Source: Impatiens glandulifera (Eukaryota; Streptophyta; Magnoliopsida; Ericales; Balsaminaceae). Taken from it: a stretch of DNA of 64,000 nt. The notes under the pieces are model-generated. The model saw nothing but the letters and a program-made list of their open reading frames with translations. It was not told the DNA's origin and ran no database searches. The stretch is from the NCBI RefSeq assembly GCF_907164915.1, contig NC_061863.1:29731258-29795257 (forward strand), written 5' to 3'. The translations under genes were made by a program, and so were the position numbers. The first letter of the stretch is position 1. Each line of letters opens with the position of its first letter. Positions 10,366 to 21,993 of the stretch are shown here, piece after piece.

Positions 10366-11278
10366 GATTATTTTATTTAAAATATTTAAATCCAAGTAAG
10401 GAATAAAATGTAGGCCGGTTTCCAAAAATACTTTATATATATATATATATATATAGAGAATGAGAAATATTATAAAGTTGACATAAATAACAGATAATTA
10501 AAAATCTAATCCCTATTCTTGTCATTTTTTGGCATATATCTATTGAGATATTCAACCATCACTCCCTTTCCCGGATTGCAAGGATCTTCGCCAAGTCCGG
10601 AGGAAGATGTTTGACCGCCCGAGGTGCCGGTCGTTGGTGAAGCCTGTGCTGGTGGAGGGACCGATATCAGTGGGAGTAAATTGGCGCACCGCACTCTCTT
10701 TATTAGCGGTATAGGCTCGTCCTCAACTTCTACAACTTCCGGTGAATCCGGGTTGATTGGAAAAGCATTAGTTGGTTCAGCAATGTCGGCCAACAGCTGT
10801 TGAGTCCGTTTAGCCGCTGTTTTCTTGGTGGCCTTCCTCTTTCTGGTGACCGGTCCGGTTGAGGTAGCAGCCGGATTCGAGGATTTATTTCTCTCTTCAA
10901 TATCCTCCTCTATCAACTGTTGTTGAATTAGCCGATCCGCGTCCTCATTTGCTTGTACCGCTTGTGCCGGTGCGGCATTTTCAACCACCTGAACGTGTTG
11001 GTCTAGGCTTGCATCCGCCTGTTCCCTTTCCTTCAGTATCCGCATATTCTGGTCTTCAGCTTCTTGGAGCCTTTGAGCCGCGATCTCATTTGCTTTCTCA
11101 AGTGCTTCGTCGGCTGCTATCTTGGCCGCAACCATTTCCGCGAGCTGTTCGGAGACCGCTTTTCTTCAAGTGCTGCCATTTTTTGAAGTATTGAACCGGC
11201 CTGAATACCGGATTGAAGCAGACCCTCGTCAAGAGATGCCAACCTTTGATCCGTTGACGTGAGTTGTTGGGCGGTATG

Positions 11279-11286
11279 ATTGTGAC
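11279..11286. other. Target site duplication of hAT, left
   Basis: ATTGTGAC, eight bases, repeated at 13374-13381. Eight-base duplications are the hAT signature. Confidence 0.95.
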
Positions 11287-13373
11287 TAGGGTTGTAAATG
11301 AATCGAATCGAAGCGAATATTACTGTATTCGATTCGTATTCGTGAAACTATTCGAATATTCGTATTCGTATTCGAAATTTTTTCGAATAATTAATGTGGT
11401 TCGTATTCGACTTGAAATTGATATTCGTATTATTCGATTCGATTCGAGTATTCGATTCGATTTTTTTAAAACATATTTTATACAATTTATTCGAAAATTT
11501 GAAAATTAATATTTTTACATAATATATGACAATATTCAATAAAATTACCTAATAAAAATTAAATAAAACTTAATTTTATTACGATTTCAATATTCAATTC
11601 CCAATACAATGCAATGCAAGCTATTAATTAAAACTTCCGCGTAACATAACATAAACAATAGTTATCAAAAGAACATTTCATTAAAGTGGTTTGTAAATCA
11701 ATATTCGAATCCTTCATGGCTTGCAAATCAAGTGGTTTGCAACATTACATTGATCGGTTGTTCCTGCTACTAAACAAAAATAAAAATCAATTATAAATTT
11801 ATTTATTTATGAAAACATGCATATAACTCAAATAAATTATAAAATAAATAGAGAACTCACATATGTCATAAGGGGTTTCTTGATCCCTTAAATCTGACGA
11901 ACTCAATCTGTTCCACAAATCAACACTTCTATCATATTAGAAGTTAACCTTGATCGATAAGGATCTAACACTCACGTTCCTGCACTAAATATAACCTCTG
12001 ATGCCACTGTACTAATAGGGATAGCTAGAACATCACGAGCTAACTTGGATAGAATATTAAACTTTAATTCTTGAGATTTCCACCAAGCCAAGGCATCAAA
12101 CTGTACACTTGTATCCTCGTCTTGAGTTCTAAAAACCCCTTCCTCCAAGTAAATATCCAAATTCGACTTCAGAGGATCATGAACCTCAATAGTATCCAAA
12201 TACCGATCAAACATAGACAAACCAGAAGGCACAAATTTTTCTTTAGACGTGGAGTTCGCACACGTAGACGAACATCGTACTGAAGTAGTAGACTTTCGGG
12301 ATCTTGATTGATCAACTTCAACATACTCAAAGAACAAGTTATATAATGCTTGTCGAACCTTCATAACATTTGTAAGTGCTTCAACCTTACTATATATGTT
12401 ACCGAAAGCAAAATATAGATTGGTACTTAAAATTTCCATCATTTCCGATCACTTCAATGAATTCGGTATGAGCTTTGGAAACTTTCTTTCTCTTTTTCTT
12501 TTAAAATGCCCCTTATCTTCCTAAACTTCATCATCTTTAACATCTTCCACATTTTTACCTTCTTCCTCAACTTCATCATCTTTACCTTCTTTCTTATCTT
12601 TCTCCCTATCAACATTCACATTCTCAATTCGCAAGGCACCATTACATTCATCATCATTTATCTCGATCATAGTTTTCTCCCCCTTTCATAACAAATATGT
12701 AATTAGAGCTTAAAATGTTAAAAAATATATCTATATTCTAAATGATAGACAATATTTAATAGTCATATTAGTTATGGGTTACAGCTGGTCAAGAAATACA
12801 TGGCCGGAGAAGAAAAGGACACACCGGAGAAATCACTAGAGTAATGTGGAGTGGAGAAGACGACGAGCGGAGAAGAGAACTACATGGAGGCGGTAGCGGC
12901 GACCGAAGTAACGTCGACTAGAGAAGAGAAGAGATGAGATAGAAGCAGTGGTAGGTTTTGAGTGATTAATAGCAGAATGACTAGATGTGGGTTTTAAGTT
13001 TTCAACCAAAGAAATATATATATGTACTAGAGTTTTAGAATAAATAATATTTATAAAATTAAAATTAATAAAATGGTATATATATATAATATATATATAT
13101 TATATTATATATATAATATATATATTATATATATTATATATATAATATAATATATATATATATAATATAATATATATTTATAATCGAATATTTAATCGAA
13201 TATTAGCGAATACCGAATCGAATATCTTGATTTTGTATTCGTATTCGTTTATTAGTCGAATCGAATCGAATATTTTTATTCGAATTCGAATCACAAAATT
13301 ACGAATACGAATATCAAAATTCGAATACGAATACCAAATCGAATCAAAAGTATTTGATTCATTTACAACCCTA
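11287..13373 (-). mobile_element. hAT-superfamily transposon, deletion derivative
   Basis: Terminal inverted repeats start TAGGGTTGTAAATGAATC at both ends (18 identical bases), flanked by ATTGTGAC duplications. Subterminal regions (11300-11480 and 13190-13350) are packed with ATTCG/CGAAT words in both orientations, likely transposase-binding repeats. The interior (2.1 kb) has only the ends of a transposase gene. A TA-rich stretch lies at 13075-13185. It is inserted in D3, so it is the youngest event of this stack. Confidence 0.93.
11972..12690 (-). pseudogene. hAT transposase remnant with C-terminal dimerisation domain
   Basis: Residues 90-156 of the 156-aa frame at 11972-12442 match the hAT C-terminal dimerisation domain (LDIYLEE, FDALAWWKSQELKFNILSKL, ARDVLAIPISTVASE). 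Upstream (12450-12690, minus) is an acidic/lysine-rich N-terminus starting MIEINDDE, with a stop. The BED zinc finger and the catalytic core expected between them are missing, and the frame ends early at VIFSAGT. Non-functional; movement needed a relative in trans. Confidence 0.85.
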
Positions 13374-15416
13374 ATTGTGACCCTCTTCAAGAGTCGTTAG
13401 CCTTTGATCCATTGAACCGAGCCGCTGGTCGGTTTGAGCAAGACCATCCTCCAGAGTTTTGGTTCTATGTGTCGTGGAGCTGATCAGTTGGTCGGTTAGG
13501 CCGTAGTTCTCTTCAACTGCTTTAAGCTGTTGGATCGCATAGTTGAGCGTTTCACCGGTAGACTTAATCAACCGGTTTGATTTCTTAGCCCTTTCTTTCA
13601 TTTTAGTCTGCCACGGGATGATGGTATCTTGACAAAATTCCTCGATGTAATCCTTGACGTGGTCCTCGGTTAGTGCAGAAACCGACGATTTGTCGGCTTG
13701 TGGAGACCCGTGCTGATCAGGGAGTGGATTACCCATATCAGTTTCAATTCTGTTGACCGTGGATTCCGGTGGAGGAGGAGCATTCTCGGCTTCTTCCGGA
13801 TTATGACCGGCATTGGATTTGGATCCTCCATCATCTTCAGGATGCGATCTTGAAAAATGTGAGGCTTCTTGATGACCGGCTTCCGATTCCAACCGCGTCA
13901 TCTCATCGGTTAGCTCTTTTTCCTTAGCCTTTAACATCTCCAGCAATATTACATCGAGCTGGTTTTTGTCCTCTTCAGGGACATTTTGTTCATGAAGATG
14001 AAGGATGTGGTCGGTGAGTTCTTTCAACCGGGCGTATGTTTCAACCATCTTTCCTCTTCTAAGAGCGGTGACAACGCTCTTTGTCTTTGTAAGGCCGAAC
14101 ACCGACCTCTCCATTTCCACCAGTTTTTCCCATTTCTGATGATCGGGACACTCTGGTAACATTTTGGCATAACCGACTTCCTCTCGTTGAAAAGCCCATT
14201 GATAGTAAACATTGCTCACAACGTGAGCCTACTTGAAGAGCTGCTCTATTATTTGGGAGACAAGTCCCTCTCCCAACTGTAGAATGTCGTTGTCTGCCGA
14301 TTGAAATACCTCTGGTTGTATGACTGAACCGGATTAATCATTAAGATTTGTGGCCGGATTTTCTTCATCGACGACCATCCCTTTTCCCTTGTTTCACCGA
14401 TTTTTCTCGGTGTCATTGGTGTTGGTGCGACTAGAGCTGGATGCGGAATCCTCCGGATTAGGGATGTCAACTTGAATATTAGCCGATCCGGATGTGTGGG
14501 GAACCGCCTTGCTTCGGGATTGTTCTGCCGCCAAAGCCTTCTTCTTTCTAGGCTGTGATTTCTTGGATTGAGTGGATGGTTGTTTAGCGGTTGAGGCCTT
14601 TGCCCTGCTCGGTCGAACCGTTGTTCTCAAGAAGTGGGTAGACTTTATGATCTTGTTGTTAGGGATAAGGACATCTAGGCCGGTTTCTATATTTGAATGG
14701 CGCATCCGCTTGCCGAGTGGAACAACATATCCCTAAGACCGCTTTGAGGTCGGATCCACCATCTCACATATGTTGGAGAAAATAACCTTGGTCAAGTTGA
14801 CTCGAAGGCCTCTAACTATACCGGCCAACATCTCGATCTTCGAACTTGTTAGGCTGTCGTAGTTTCCTCCTCTTCCTTGGACCGACTTTGAGATAATCTC
14901 AGAGTGGCCTGTATTCCGGTTTCATGTCTGTTTACTTACCGAACACCACTATCGGTTGGTTAGTGTCCGATACAGCACAACGAACTGCAAGGAGTTCGTC
15001 ATCGTTCGTGTCCACGGTGAAGTCACTCCCTTCTGTCGGTAGGCAGAAAGCTTCAACAACTGATTTTTTTGTGATCTTAAACGGTTTTCCACCGACCATT
15101 GAGGATATGGTTTCTTCATTGAGTACGGCGGTTTGGAAGAATTCCGTGACCGCGTCTTGATACATGACGAACGGTCCATTTAAAAATGTTCTAGACCCGA
15201 GGCAGTTATGAGGTCCAGCACTCGTTTAGTCTCCATCGAACCGTTTGTTCGAATTTCTTCGAAATCAACTTGGAAAATGTGGTTGAAGAGTGCAGAATCA
15301 CGACCCATTTCGATTAGAAAGATTGGAGTTGGAAAGATTGAAAGTTTGGAGATAAGATGATTGCTAGAGAGAGAAAGAAAATTCGCGGAAGGGAGTAATC
15401 AGAAGACAAATGAAGT

Positions 15417-15424
15417 TATTTATA
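15417..15424 (-). promoter_or_regulatory. TATA box upstream of D3
   Basis: Minus strand CCGCCTATAAATAAC, about 107 bp before the D3 ATG, followed by a CT-rich leader. Same layout as C3. Confidence 0.6.
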
Positions 15425-15539
15425 GGCGGCCTAGAATGTGAACCGACGCGAGCCGTCACATCAAGAAAAGGCGCCAAGTTTTCCCTCCAAAACGAGTTGG
15501 CGGTAAGCTCTTGGGCGGCAATCTTTTGGTGGGAGACCT

Positions 15540-15551
15540 TTTGGCGGGAAA
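15540..15551. promoter_or_regulatory. E2F-like site upstream of D3
   Basis: TTTGGCGGGAAA, an exact two-sided E2F consensus, about 120 bp upstream of the D3 TATA. C3 has E2F-like words in the matching region (45903 and 45931). Confidence 0.5.
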
Positions 15552-15629
15552 TAATTAAGGCGGTAAGCCATTCAACCGGTAAGCGATTTAACCGGTGAAG
15601 AATTTAAACCGATTTTTGAACCTTATAAT

Positions 15630-16436
15630 TTAAATTGATATTTGATTAAAGAAGAAAGACATGATAATGATAGAACCGATATGAAGATCGGTTTGAAGTA
15701 CAAATACAAGGTTAAAATAAAAAATTAACTGACTTAGAACATAAATCATTCTAGAGAGTTTGTCTTCCACCACTTCCTCGTTGAGGACATTTGAAAGATT
15801 CACCGGTGTACCCGGTCCAAGATTTTGAACGAAGGCCCGAACGACACGGCTCAAGTGAGGAGCATAGCCGAACCATTTCTTTGTTTCGACCATAGTCTTC
15901 AGGTTATTAAAGATGACCGATGCCCAATTGATGGGGGTTGAGCTAACGATATAGGTCATCATGTCAAAGGTTCTTCTGGTGTAGTTTTGATTGGGGGACT
16001 GACAGATGATCGACCAGTTAACGATCTCATATAAGAGTTGAATGTGGGGAGCGAGATTGGCTTTAAGGCCGTGGTTTTGAACTGGTGTGTCGGAGCCGGA
16101 GAACAGTTCAGCATAATCATCAGATGAACTGCCCACCCGTGGTGGAAAATCCGAAAACCCCTCGGTTGGGAGGTTGAACATCTCGGCGAATCGCTTTTCC
16201 GGGAGAACGATGACACTAGTTTTTATAGTGGAGACAATGGCACTGTTTTGCATAAATGCATTGGAGAAAAATTCCAGTACCTCTAGAAGAAATAGAGGTT
16301 CAGATTCTTCTAGGAAACTGCGATGGCCAGTGTCAACTAGAGATTCATAGAGTATTTCCCTTGTTTCAACGTCATCCATGGATAGTACTGAGTCAAAGTC
16401 GATGCACAGATAGTTTCTGAGGATGGAATGAGACAT
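15630..16436 (-). CDS. D2: second post-pol ORF
   Basis: A 268-aa uninterrupted frame starting MSHSILRNYLCIDFDS. It aligns throughout with C2 (44861-45568): SFLEES, a FF-N-A-type segment, FAEMFNLPTEGFSDFP, the CQSPNQ-Y segment, TPINWASVIFNNLKTMV and GYAPHLSR. It ends with about 30 residues beyond C2's stop, rich in Phe and Ile. This is the env position of Sirevirus-type elements, but I see no signal peptide and no clear membrane anchor in the conserved part, so an envelope role is not supported. Function unknown. A TATA-like box lies 73 bp upstream. Confidence 0.8.
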   Translation of the reverse strand: MSHSILRNYLCIDFDSVLSMDDVETREILYESLVDTGHRSFLEESEPLFLLEVLEFFSNAFMQNSAIVSTIKTSVIVLPEKRFAEMFNLPTEGFSDFPPRVGSSSDDYAELFSGSDTPVQNHGLKANLAPHIQLLYEIVNWSIICQSPNQNYTRRTFDMMTYIVSSTPINWASVIFNNLKTMVETKKWFGYAPHLSRVVRAFVQNLGPGTPVNLSNVLNEEVVEDKLSRMIYVLSQLIFYFNLVFVLQTDLHIGSIIIMSFFFNQISI

Positions 16437-16508
16437 TTTTTCAAATTTTGCTTAGAGATGTAAAATGTTTGTCTTGGAATGTATTGGAGTGAGAGGGGGG
16501 GAGGTTTC

Positions 16509-16519
16509 TTAAATATATT
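16509..16519 (-). promoter_or_regulatory. TATA-like box upstream of D2
   Basis: Minus strand CCAATATATTTAAGAAACC, 73 bp before the D2 ATG, followed by a pyrimidine-rich leader. Confidence 0.5.
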
Positions 16520-16833
16520 GGAAGTGAGAGGTAGCGTTAGAGCATTTATGATGAAGATTTTGTTTTGTCATTAATGCTGTGGAATATTTATGTTTTCAAA
16601 ACGTCTTGGGAAGTGGTGATTTTGACCGGTTACGGAGAGCGAGGTTGAGAATCTAGTTGGAAACCAACTAAGTTTGTGTAATTTCTCATGCAGTTAGAGT
16701 TCAAAAGTACCATAATTTCATTAAGACAAGGCGGATTACATTTGACGGAAAAGAAATACATAACCGATTAGGATAGATAAAAATACAACCGGTGCGTGAA
16801 GCAAAATGACCGGTTGTCCGAAGGAGTGACTCT

Positions 16834-17577
16834 TTAGTGGCCGGAGGAGGTGATGTTTCTATTCTTCTTCTTCCAAGCTTTCTCAAACCGCTCATAGAAG
16901 GAATCTGCGGAATCCCTGGTCAAAACCTGGGATTGGTTCAACCCTTCGCCTGGACAGAGTGGAACCCCGAGTTTGTTGAGGAGAGAGCTTATTTGAGGAA
17001 TGAAACCGGTGTGTCGGGAATAGATCATCTAGATTAGGATGTCAAACAGTAACCTAGACCAGTTTACCGGAGTATCGGTTGTTATGGCTGTCATGATGTT
17101 AAAGATCATGGTACAGTAGTTATTGGTTACATCCTTTCCTAGAATGGCCTTACCAATGATGTCGTTGAGTAGCTGATATTCGACCCTCATCGATGATCTT
17201 GCACGGTGATCATCGACCGGAGAGTTGGAGCGGGAAAATTCCAGAGATATTTCGGCTTTCTGTTCAGCCGAAACAGACAGATCTGTAAGACCTTCTTTGG
17301 AGAGATCGAAGCACCGAGCGAAGTCTCGCTCGATGAAGTTGAAAACCATTCCTCTTACCCTTGACTGGATAAGAGTGTCAAAGAATAGAGTGCCACGAAA
17401 AACTCTGGCATTGTGGAAGAATTCAGTCACGGTTTCAGGAAATATGATATGTTTGTCATCTAGAAAAGACCGAAGACCGGTACTTTCCAAAGATTTGATC
17501 ATCTTGAAGATTTCATAATGTTTTGTGCTTTGTGCTGTCTCAAACTCAACTTGAAGAATGTTTTGAAACTCAGACAT
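16834..17577 (-). pseudogene. D1: first post-pol ORF, one stop codon
   Basis: Starts MSEFQNILQVEFE and aligns end to end with C1 (43586-44341), including FARCFDLSKEGLTDL, YQLLNDIIGKAILGKD, TPVNWSRLLFDILI and GVPLCPGEGLN. A single TAG at 17029-17031 replaces the Trp codon found in C1 (LIW). After it the same frame runs on to 16834, giving 247 residues in total against 251 in C1. An AT-rich TATA-like word lies 35-45 bp upstream. Otherwise well preserved, so the stop is recent or the gene decays slowly. Confidence 0.85.
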
Positions 17578-18110
17578 TTTTGCCTTAGTAGGATGATAGT
17601 TTGAGAGTGTGAATATTTATTTGAGATTCATCTAAATTATATATTAGTTGGAGGGTGATATAGTTGAGTAATATTATCAAAAGGGTAGCACATAATTTAG
17701 TTTATTATCCATAGGATAAAACATCTTGCATGAATTAGGTGTGTTTACAGCCTAAGGGTGTGAGTCATAGGCCTGGACAGTGAGAAATATTATATCTTCA
17801 CGTCTTTTGTGGCATTACTGTTTTGTTTTGAAAAGGAATCTATTTCAGAACAGATAAGTCTAAACACAGACAATTGTTCCATATTTGTTGGAAACCAAAT
17901 ATTCCAAAATAAGTTTAAACCGGTTGACTTTCAGTCATTGGTCCCGATGCAGTTAATTAGTGTAGGTACTAAGTAACTGGTCGGTTTACTGTAAATGATA
18001 GACAAAACAGTTCTTCAATAAATACGATGGTAAATTCGGTTTCCGACATTTTAGGAAGAACTACCGGTTTTGTTTGTCCAAACCGATTTTTCCTTTTAGA
18101 GGTTAAAGTT
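17578..18110 (-). other. D spacer between pol and D1
   Basis: About 530 bp with no frame of interest. It corresponds to the 43069-43585 spacer of C and contains the putative D1 promoter. Confidence 0.6.
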
Positions 18111-19766
18111 TTAAGAAATAAGTTGATTTATATCGGTTAGACCGAGAATGTTTCTGAAGAAAGAAAACTTAGCTTCCTGTAGAGGCTTTGTGAAGATATC
18201 GGCTACTTGTTGATTAGTTAATACATATTCCAACTAGATGTGCTTCTGCATGACATGTTCCCGGATGTCGATGTGCTTGGTTCTAGAATGTAAAACCGGA
18301 TTATATGTGATTGCTATGGCACTTGTGTTGTCACTGAAAATAGGAGATTCTTCGGCGGTGAAACATAAATCCTTTAGTTGCTGTTGAATCCATAAAAGTT
18401 GTGAATAACAACTTCCGGTTGCCAGATATTTAGCTTCTACGGTTGATGTAGCAACCGGCGTTTGCTTCTTGCTGTGCCATGAAACAAGCCGATCACCTAA
18501 GAATTGACATGTTCCGCTGGTACTTTTTCTATCAACTTTACATCCCGCATAGTCTGCATCAGAGTAGCTTGTGAGGCTAAAACTTGAGTCCTTTGGATAC
18601 CACAGACCGACTTCAGGGGTTCCCTTTAGATATTTCAGGATTCGTTTAGCGGTTGTATAGTGAGATTGTTTGGGATTAGCCTGGAATCTTCCACATACTC
18701 CGACCGCAAATAATATGTCCAGTCTACTTGCTGTCAGGTACAGAAGTGAACCGATGATTCCACGATAGGCTATCAGGTCTACTCCCTGACATCATCATCT
18801 TTATCCAGATTGATTGATGAGCTCATTGGAGTGGCGGTAGAGGAACATGTGTCCATTCCAAATTTCTTTAGAAGTTCCTTTGTATATTTGGACTGATTGA
18901 TGAAGGTTCCTCCTTCCAATTGTCTTACCTGAAGACCGAGGAAGAAGATCAATTCTCCCATCATACTTATTTCAAATTTGTTAGTCATCAGAGTTGAGAA
19001 TTTATCACACAGCTTAGGATCGGTTGATCCGAAAATTATATCGTATACATATATTTGAACAAGTAGAATGTATCCCTTCTTCTCAAATTTAAATAGGGTT
19101 TTATCAACTGAACCTATGGTAAAGTAATGATGTATCAGAAACGCGGTTAATGTATCATACCAAGCTCTGGGAGCTTGTTTTAAACCGTAAAAAGCTTTAT
19201 TTAGACGATATACATGATTAGTCAGCTCATCATTTTTAAAATCGGGTGGTTGTTCAACGTATACTTCTTCACGTAGGTCACCATTTAAAAATGCACTTTT
19301 AACATTCATTTGAAATACTTTGAAATTTTTGAAAGCATCAAAGGCTAGGAAAATTCTAATGGCTTCAATTCTAGCTACAGGAGCAAATGATTCTTCAAAA
19401 TCAATGCCTTCTTCCTTTTTGTATCCTTGTGCCACTAATCTAGCTTTGTTCCTCGTAACCAAACTGTCTTCATTGAGTTTATTTCTAAATACCCATCTTG
19501 TACCTATGACCGATTGATCTTTCGGTCTAGGGACTAGATAACAAACTTTATTACTCTCAAACTAGTTTAACTCTTCTTCCATTGCTAAGATTCAATCCGT
19601 ATCTAACAATGCTTCATCCAAATTTTCGGCTCAATCTGGGATATGAAAGCGGAATTAAAGTATTCCTCCAATTTTTTTCGCCTAGTTTGGATGGGTTTTG
19701 AAGGGTCACCTATAATAAGCTCAGGAGGATGATTTGTGTTCTTTTTGAGATTCGGTTTATGAATGT
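18111..19766 (-). pseudogene. D pol: reverse transcriptase and RNase H, inactivated
   Basis: The best frame (19462-18779) shows [49 protein letters not shown] and [13 protein letters not shown]. The polymerase signature reads YVYDII instead of YVDDII: one of the two catalytic aspartates is Tyr. A frameshift near 18780 leads into RNase H, readable to IFTKPLQEAKFSFFRNILGL with its stop at 18111. Upstream (19470-19766) the RT lead-in is scrambled by stops. Dead enzyme. Confidence 0.9.
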
Positions 19767-20525
19767 CTACCAAATTAACGTTTGTTTAATCAAGGCTAGA
19801 CATATTGGTAGGCTGAGCAATAGTGTCAGACCGACCGATTTCCTCAGTTTGAACAGAGGTGTCAGCTTCCTGCTGTGTGGCAGCTTGATCCGCTGGGTTT
19901 CAACAACACCCATTTGGTCATGGTCAAACCGCCTGATAACCGGAATCTCATCTTCACTATCAAAATGGATATTATTATTTTCAAATTTGTTGTGTAGATC
20001 AAAGGATGATGCAGTGTTACTTTCAACCGATTCATCGAATACAACATGAAGAGATTCTTCCACGGTTAAAGTTCTAGTATTATATACTCTATATGCTTTA
20101 CTAACCGCTGAGTATTCTAGCATTATCTTAATGTCACTGTACTCCCTCATGGTTTCTCCTAGCTTCATCTTGATGTTTTCAAACTTCTGGGTAGCCACCA
20201 TTATCTTATTTTCCCTGGTTCTTTCATTTCCCTCATGAAGTTGAATCACTGTTTCCCATACTTCCTTTGAGGTTTGGCAATCTCTGACCTTATAGAAGGT
20301 ATTTCTGTCCAAACCTTTGAAGATATGGCTTCTAGCGTGATTATCTAGATTGTTTCTCCTCCTATCCTCACCTGTCCAATCCTTTCTATCTTTATCAATC
20401 GTTATCGGTCCTTCAAACAGGATGAACGACATCTCATCATCCATAGTGATTAGGTGCAAGTGCATGCATATCTTCCAGTTGGCAAAATCATCACCTTCTA
20501 GCATTGGAGGCTTCTCGAAAGTCAT
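19767..20525 (-). CDS. D gag fused to late integrase region by internal deletion
   Basis: A 252-aa frame: residues 1-130 are copia gag (MTFEKPPMLEGDDFANWK). At EYSDIKIMLEYSAVSKAYRVYN it jumps without loss of frame to the segment that follows the integrase core in C. The rest of gag, the zinc knuckle, protease and the integrase catalytic core are deleted. A frameshift soon after changes the tail (TLIW end). Whether this chimeric protein is made or does anything is unknown; the N-terminal gag half could still co-assemble. Confidence 0.85.
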   Translation of the reverse strand: MTFEKPPMLEGDDFANWKICMHLHLITMDDEMSFILFEGPITIDKDRKDWTGEDRRRNNLDNHARSHIFKGLDRNTFYKVRDCQTSKEVWETVIQLHEGNERTRENKIMVATQKFENIKMKLGETMREYSDIKIMLEYSAVSKAYRVYNTRTLTVEESLHVVFDESVESNTASSFDLHNKFENNNIHFDSEDEIPVIRRFDHDQMGVVETQRIKLPHSRKLTPLFKLRKSVGLTLLLSLPICLALIKQTLIW

Positions 20526-20564
20526 GCTTGCTTGCTTCGGGTTACTTGAGTATTGAAACTAACT

Positions 20565-20576
20565 GATTTGATACCA
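20565..20576 (-). other. Primer binding site of D
   Basis: Minus strand TGGTATCAAATC, two mismatches from TGGTATCAGAGC, two bases from the LTR. Confidence 0.8.
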
Positions 20577-20578
20577 AT

Positions 20579-21988
20579 TGTTAGGATCTAGATCGGGGGT
20601 GGGGGACCGGTGTCTGGCCGATTTACACTTTCTGACAACACTCAACGGTTGATGTTTAATCCGGTTAGAGATTAACATAGGGTTTCAATACTACACAAAC
20701 TGTCACAAACCCTTGAACCGAGTTCAAGTGCGGAAGTGGTTTGTTTTAGGTTGAAGCAACACACACAGAATGAATGGGGATAGAGTTTGGAGAATGTCGG
20801 TTTGGAGACTAGCAGGTCGGTTTGAGGTTTAGTGAATAGGTTAAAGTGATGTAAGTCGGTTAAATAGTATGAGTCGATTAGAAAGTAGAACCGACAGAAA
20901 GTAAAGAACAAGACAGGTTTTTATGAATGTTCGTAGATATAACTCCTACGTCACCCCTTCTTCTCGAAACCGTGAGAAGGATATTCACTAAGGAATACAC
21001 AAACACAATACACGATCGAGTCTTATTTACTGCTCGATAAACACTCTTACAATTCTCATAGAAATTGTAATCTTAGAGAGATAAAATACAGCTTGTAACT
21101 TGGGTTGTTGGCTCTCTTAATTGTTGTTTCTATTGATTGTTAGAACTGCATTTACTCCTCTTCAGCTCCTTCTTTTATAGGTGAAATGTGCCAATGGTCA
21201 CATTTCTTCAACAGATACCTTCAGGGTAATCCTTGAATCTGATTGGTTGAGCAGAGGTTCAGTATTGCATTAATTGCGGTTTAAGCTTCCAAGGCATGGA
21301 GTAGACCGACTTCATTTGTCTTTTACTTAATATGGCAACTGCCGGTTGGCCAGTTGCCTGCATCTGGAGAACTGCACCTTTGACTTGTACCAAAATGGTA
21401 ACTGTTTCTTAAGGCAATCTTCTGCAGCCTTCAGAGTATGATCAAACTTGTATGGATATGGAAATGTCACAGTCTGATCCTTTAATATCATCTTCCGCAG
21501 ATACTCAAAGTGTTTGTTTGCACCAAATTGTAGATTGTACTTAGTTTGATAATCTTGACTTCTTTCTTTAAGTAGTCTCTTCGTCGGTTTTCGGTTGGAT
21601 ACTGCATTTCGGTTTAGTATGTCTACCGGTTGTTCGTAGCTTCATGTTAACCGGATAACTTCCGGTTTTGGGAGCATCCTTTGCTTCTTCTTTTAACCGG
21701 TTTGATTACTTGATCGGTTAGATTTTTGACCGGTCAGATTCTTGATCGTTCAAGGTTCTTGACCGTTCCTGCACAGGAAATTTGTTTTTGTTAAGTTCTT
21801 ATTTTAACCGGTCTAATTTATCTAACAATTTCTCCCTTTTTGATTATTTTATTTAAAATATTAAAAATCATGTAAGAAATAAGAAGTAGGCCGGTTGTTT
21901 TAAAAGTTTGTTTGGCCGGATTTTTGGAAGATATTTCGGAAAACTTTTGAGAAAAATTTTGTCTTTAAAGAAAAAATTTATCTTATCA
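20579..21988 (-). repeat. 5' LTR of D
   Basis: TGTTAGGATCTA to CTTATCA on plus, followed by CACGT. Minus-strand TATA at 21173-21179. The internal PPT-like copy is at 21828-21841, just after TCTAACA. Confidence 0.92.
20920..20983 (-). promoter_or_regulatory. Conserved two-hairpin LTR block (D, 5' LTR)
   Basis: Same as 9257-9322 with a few changes. Confidence 0.55.
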
Positions 21989-21993
21989 CACGT
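21989..21993. other. Target site duplication of D, right
   Basis: CACGT, matching 8912-8916. Confidence 0.93.

Larger units (their letters stand above)
10506..15310 (-). pseudogene. D3: third post-pol ORF, broken and split by hAT
   Basis: Counterpart of C3 (46089-48797). The start MGRDSALF at 15310 and residues 1-40 match C3. A 1-bp loss in a T run near 15190 shifts the frame; the domain continues at 15165-14932 (EFFQTAVLNEE, FCLPTEGSDF). In-frame stops occur near 14930, 14900 and 14735. A lysine-rich segment follows (SKKSQPRKKK, about 14560-14540), then a coiled-coil region (13382-14219) with TDQRLGSMDQRL repeats, the hAT insertion, another TDQRL repeat, and a tail to 10506 with RKRKATKKTAAKR. 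A further frameshift lies near 11160. Predicted nuclear coiled-coil protein; function unknown. Confidence 0.85.
8917..21988 (-). mobile_element. Element D: 13-kb copia with three post-pol ORFs, decayed
   Basis: Minus-strand element with LTRs at 8917-10351 and 20579-21988 and a perfect CACGT duplication. Order from its 5' end: LTR, PBS, gag fused to late integrase sequence, RT-RNase H, then D1, D2, D3, PPT, LTR. It is the counterpart of C in inverted orientation, with the same three extra ORFs in the same order. D3 is split by a hAT transposon. Protease and most of integrase are deleted and RT is inactivated, so this copy cannot move unaided. Confidence 0.93.

Noticed and set aside
11264..11539. 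Arg/Ile-rich ORFs on both strands
   Set aside because: They read the ATTCG subterminal repeats of the hAT element.
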